The notes under the pieces were generated by a model that saw only the letters and a program-made list of their open reading frames with translations, made no database searches and was not told where the DNA came from. Position numbers and translations under genes: made by a program. This document shows, piece by piece, positions 61,570-64,000 of a DNA stretch of 64,000 bases. Source of the DNA: Chloroflexota bacterium (GTDB lineage Bacteria; Chloroflexota; UBA6077; JACCZL01); contig JADLFM010000137.1 in assembly GCA_020845495.1 (NCBI GenBank), positions 124,001-188,000 of the forward strand, given 5' to 3'. Each line of letters begins with the position of its first letter. Positions within the stretch are counted from its first letter, which is position 1.

Positions 61570-62486
61570 CCTCGGACTCGGATTCGGGGGTCGAGGAAGC
61601 CGTACGCCAGGTCGACGAGCAGGTTGATCAGGACGACAGCTGTCGACAGGATCAGGACCGATGCCTGCACGACTGGGTAGTCCCGATTGGTGATTGCCTG
61701 GATAGTGAACAGCCCGACTCCCGGCCAGGTAAAGACCGTCTCAACGACCACCGCTCCGCCCAGGATGTAGCCGAACTGGAGCCCGATCACCGTGACGAGC
61801 GGGATCAATGCGTTCCGCAGCGCGTGGCGGCTCAAGACGACCCATTCCCGCAGCCCCTTCGCCCGCGCGGTGCGGACGTAGTCCTCGGAGAGGATCTCGA
61901 GCATGGTGGAGCGCGAGAGACGGGTCAGGAGCGCCATCAGCCCGATGGCCAGGACGCTCGCGGGCATGACGACGTGCAGCCAGGTACCCCGCCCGGACGT
62001 CGGCAGCCAGCCGAGCGTCACCGAGAACAGCAGAATCGCCATGATCGCCAGCCAGAAGTTCGGGACTGCCTGGCCGACCAGCGCGATCGACATGGCGAGC
62101 AGATCGATCGGGCTGCCTCGGTGGGTAGCGCTAAGCACCCCCAATGGAATCGCGATCGCGATGGCAACGATCATCGCCGTCACGGTGAGTTGAAGCGTGG
62201 CCGGTAGCCGCTCGGCGATCAGCGGCAGAGCCGGCTGGCCGTGGCGCAGCGACACGCCGAGGTCGCCCTGAACGGCCCGGCTCAGGAATCGACCGTACTG
62301 GACGTAGATCGGATCGTCGAAGCCCCACTCGCGCCGGAAGGCGGCCATCTGTTGGGCCGACGCCCCCGGCGGAAGCATGAGCTCCGCCGGGTCGCCGCTC
62401 AGAAACGAGAGGAAGAACGAGACAACCGAGACGCCGAAGACGACGAGGACGGCCAGCAGCAGACGCTGGATGACGTACCCTGCCAT
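61566..62486 (-). CDS. Peptide ABC transporter permease, DppB type
   Basis: 306 residues, six likely membrane segments. YVIQRLLLAVLVVFGVSVVSF opens the protein as in DppB/OppB; the EAA loop reads DYVRTARAKGLREWVVLSRHALRNALIP. It forms the channel with the DppC-type protein. The stop codon sits within a tandem repeat. Confidence 0.95.
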   Translation of the reverse strand: MAGYVIQRLLLAVLVVFGVSVVSFFLSFLSGDPAELMLPPGASAQQMAAFRREWGFDDPIYVQYGRFLSRAVQGDLGVSLRHGQPALPLIAERLPATLQLTVTAMIVAIAIAIPLGVLSATHRGSPIDLLAMSIALVGQAVPNFWLAIMAILLFSVTLGWLPTSGRGTWLHVVMPASVLAIGLMALLTRLSRSTMLEILSEDYVRTARAKGLREWVVLSRHALRNALIPLVTVIGLQFGYILGGAVVVETVFTWPGVGLFTIQAITNRDYPVVQASVLILSTAVVLINLLVDLAYGFLDPRIRVRG

Positions 62487-62591
62487 CGGCTCAGGCGTCC
62501 TTCACCAGGCGCGCCGCCAGACCGCCGGTTGGCAGTCCGTGCGACGAGCGTCGACTCAGAGATGCTCCGTGACGCGCCACGATGGGTCGCC

Positions 62592-64000
62592 TCACATCAC
62601 CATCATCGGGTACAGCCACTGGGTTTCGTCGGCGCGTGGGTCGTACATGACCCGCCGATTCATCGCGAACGCGGCGTCGTTCTGGAACAGGAAGATGAAC
62701 CCGGCGTCGTCCTTCAGGAGTTGCTGCGCACGCGCGTAGAGCGGGATGCGGGCGCTCGAATCGAAGGTTCCCTCGGCCTGATTCATCAGCGAGTAGACCT
62801 CGTCGTTCCGATAGAATAGCCCGAGGTTCTGCTGCATCATCCACTTCACTTGCCAGGCTGGCTCGAAGTAGACGTTGCCGATGCTGTAGATGTGGAGCGG
62901 CGAGACCTGATTGGCCACCCGGCGCGGCCCGAAGGCTCCAAACTCGAAGACGTTCAGCTTGACGTCGATGCCAGCCTGCTGAAGGTAGCCGACGATCGCC
63001 TCAGCCGGCTTCGAGTGGTCTGCGATGCTACCGGTGAACGAGTCGAACTCCACTGAGAAGCCGTTCGGGTAGCCGGCCTCGGCGAGCAAGGCACGGGCGC
63101 GGTCTGGATCGTACGGGTAGGGGGTGACGCTCAAGTCGTACCCGAAGGCCGCGGTCGGAACCACGGTCGCAAGCCGCGACGCATGGCCGTAGTAGAGGGC
63201 GCCGATGATCGCATCCACGTCGACGGCGTAGTTGAGCGCCTGACGGACCCGCACGTCGTTGAGCGGGGTAACACGCGGGTCGATCCCGACGAAGAAGACC
63301 CGCGGCGTCGCGACGGTCTTGACGATGAGGTTCGGGTCGGCCTCGAGCTCACCTAGCCGCTCGTATGGCACGTTCGAGATGAAGTCGACCTCGCCGGTCT
63401 GGAGCGCGGCGACTCGAGCAGCATCTTCGAGGATCGGCCGAACGGTGATCTGGCTCACGCTCGCCGGACCGCGCCAGTAGTTTGGATTCGCCTCCAGCGC
63501 GATCCGCTCGTTCTTGACCCAGTCGGTCAACATGAATGGGCCGGTGCCGTTCGGATGGGTCGCAATACCGGCGCCGTTGGCCTGGGTATGGCTCGGCGAG
63601 AGCATGCCGCCGAACAGTTCGCTGAAGCGGTTCGGCACCATGATGTCGGGCTGCTTGGTCCGGATGGTGATGGTGTTTGCGTTCACGATATCGACGCCGG
63701 CGATCGTGCCCATTTCCGAACTGATCGTCGACTTGGTAGCCGGATCGATGAGCCGGTCGATCGTGAACTTGACCGACTCGGCCGTGAACGGGTCGCCGTT
63801 GTGGAAGGCCACGCCGTCGCGGAGGGTGAACTGCCAGGCGCTCCCGTCGGACAGTACGCCCCAGTCGCTCGCGAGCGCGGGCAGCAGTTGGCCGCTTGCA
63901 TCGCGTGCGGCGAGGCCGTCGTACACGTTGGCGATGAAGATCTGGGTATTTCGACCGACAGTCAGATGCGGGTCGAACGTGTTCGGCTCAGAGGCGAGCG
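62592..64000 (-). CDS. ABC transporter substrate-binding protein, family 5, N-terminus beyond window
   Basis: At least 469 residues; the frame is open to the right edge. The segment encoded by the last 74 bases (LASEPNTFDPHLTV, then GRNTQIFIANVYDGL) is the classic mature N-terminus region of family 5 binding proteins, so only the signal and a few residues are missing. FTLRDGVAFHNGDPFTAESVKFTIDRL is the family signature and VRQALNYAVDVDAII follows. A start at GTG 63926 would wrongly trim it. First visible gene of the peptide transporter operon with DppB and DppC types. Confidence 0.93.
   Translation of the reverse strand, partial: LASEPNTFDPHLTVGRNTQIFIANVYDGLAARDASGQLLPALASDWGVLSDGSAWQFTLRDGVAFHNGDPFTAESVKFTIDRLIDPATKSTISSEMGTIAGVDIVNANTITIRTKQPDIMVPNRFSELFGGMLSPSHTQANGAGIATHPNGTGPFMLTDWVKNERIALEANPNYWRGPASVSQITVRPILEDAARVAALQTGEVDFISNVPYERLGELEADPNLIVKTVATPRVFFVGIDPRVTPLNDVRVRQALNYAVDVDAIIGALYYGHASRLATVVPTAAFGYDLSVTPYPYDPDRARALLAEAGYPNGFSVEFDSFTGSIADHSKPAEAIVGYLQQAGIDVKLNVFEFGAFGPRRVANQVSPLHIYSIGNVYFEPAWQVKWMMQQNLGLFYRNDEVYSLMNQAEGTFDSSARIPLYARAQQLLKDDAGFIFLFQNDAAFAMNRRVMYDPRADETQWLYPMMVM

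Noticed and set aside
1..64000. tRNA, rRNA, CRISPR, insertion sequences, phage genes
   Set aside because: I looked for T-loop-like GGTTCGAATCC patterns, regular spaced repeats, transposases and integrases and saw none; a tRNAscan or ISfinder run would settle it.

Overview
The window is GC-rich, gene-dense bacterial chromosome with no tRNA, rRNA, CRISPR array, insertion sequence or phage gene that I could see. Gene content suggests an uncultured, probably soil or aquatic, member of the Chloroflexota. The signs are Tat/lipoprotein solute-binding proteins with long Ala/Pro/Lys linkers, a DUF5671 membrane protein, a LAL-type regulator, and many ABC uptake, amidohydrolase, enolase-superfamily and amidase genes. 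This placement is inferred from gene style, not from a marker gene.

Left part (1-17.8 kb). The minus strand carries a two-gene hybrid assembly line. A 1,695-residue NRPS is ordered formyltransferase, degenerate condensation, adenylation split by a luciferase-like monooxygenase, then carrier protein. Three bases later begins a type I PKS ordered KS-AT-KR-DH-ACP-TE, which runs off the left edge inside the thioesterase. The PKS stays open for 2,170 codons, from 6512 to the window edge. Upstream on the same strand is a three-gene ABC importer (permease, ATPase, lipoprotein). It is divergent from a large LAL/LuxR regulator across an intergenic region with a sigma70-like promoter and a 16-bp palindrome. 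The pair looks like a minimal pathway: initiate with an N-formylated, possibly alpha-hydroxylated small amino acid, add one ketide, reduce, dehydrate and release.

Middle part (18-35 kb). Mostly catabolic and uptake genes: acyl-CoA dehydrogenase, Ldh_2-family dehydrogenase, hemolysin III-like membrane protein, secreted zinc metalloprotease, N-acyl-D-amino-acid deacylase-like amidohydrolase, HAD hydrolase, mandelate-racemase family enzyme, alpha/beta hydrolase, an orphan family 5 solute-binding protein, a TPR protein, and gatC-gatA for tRNA-dependent amidation.

Right part (35-64 kb). A membrane-anchored C39-like peptidase, a DnaQ/GIY-YIG fusion nuclease, an exported beta-carbonic-anhydrase-like protein coupled to a lipoprotein, and a phosphoglycolate phosphatase-glcD-glcF glycolate salvage set. 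Then come membrane proteins, a hydroxyacyl-CoA dehydrogenase, a lytic transglycosylase with a truncated duplicate, dnaE, a HAD hydrolase, an amidase coupled to an orphan molybdenum hydroxylase large subunit, a cupin, and a Dpp-type peptide ABC transporter cut by the right edge.

Across the window there is a striking set of short tandem duplications. Several overlap or directly follow stop codons, and others expand linkers in the PKS and DnaE. There is also a family of GC-rich intergenic palindromes.
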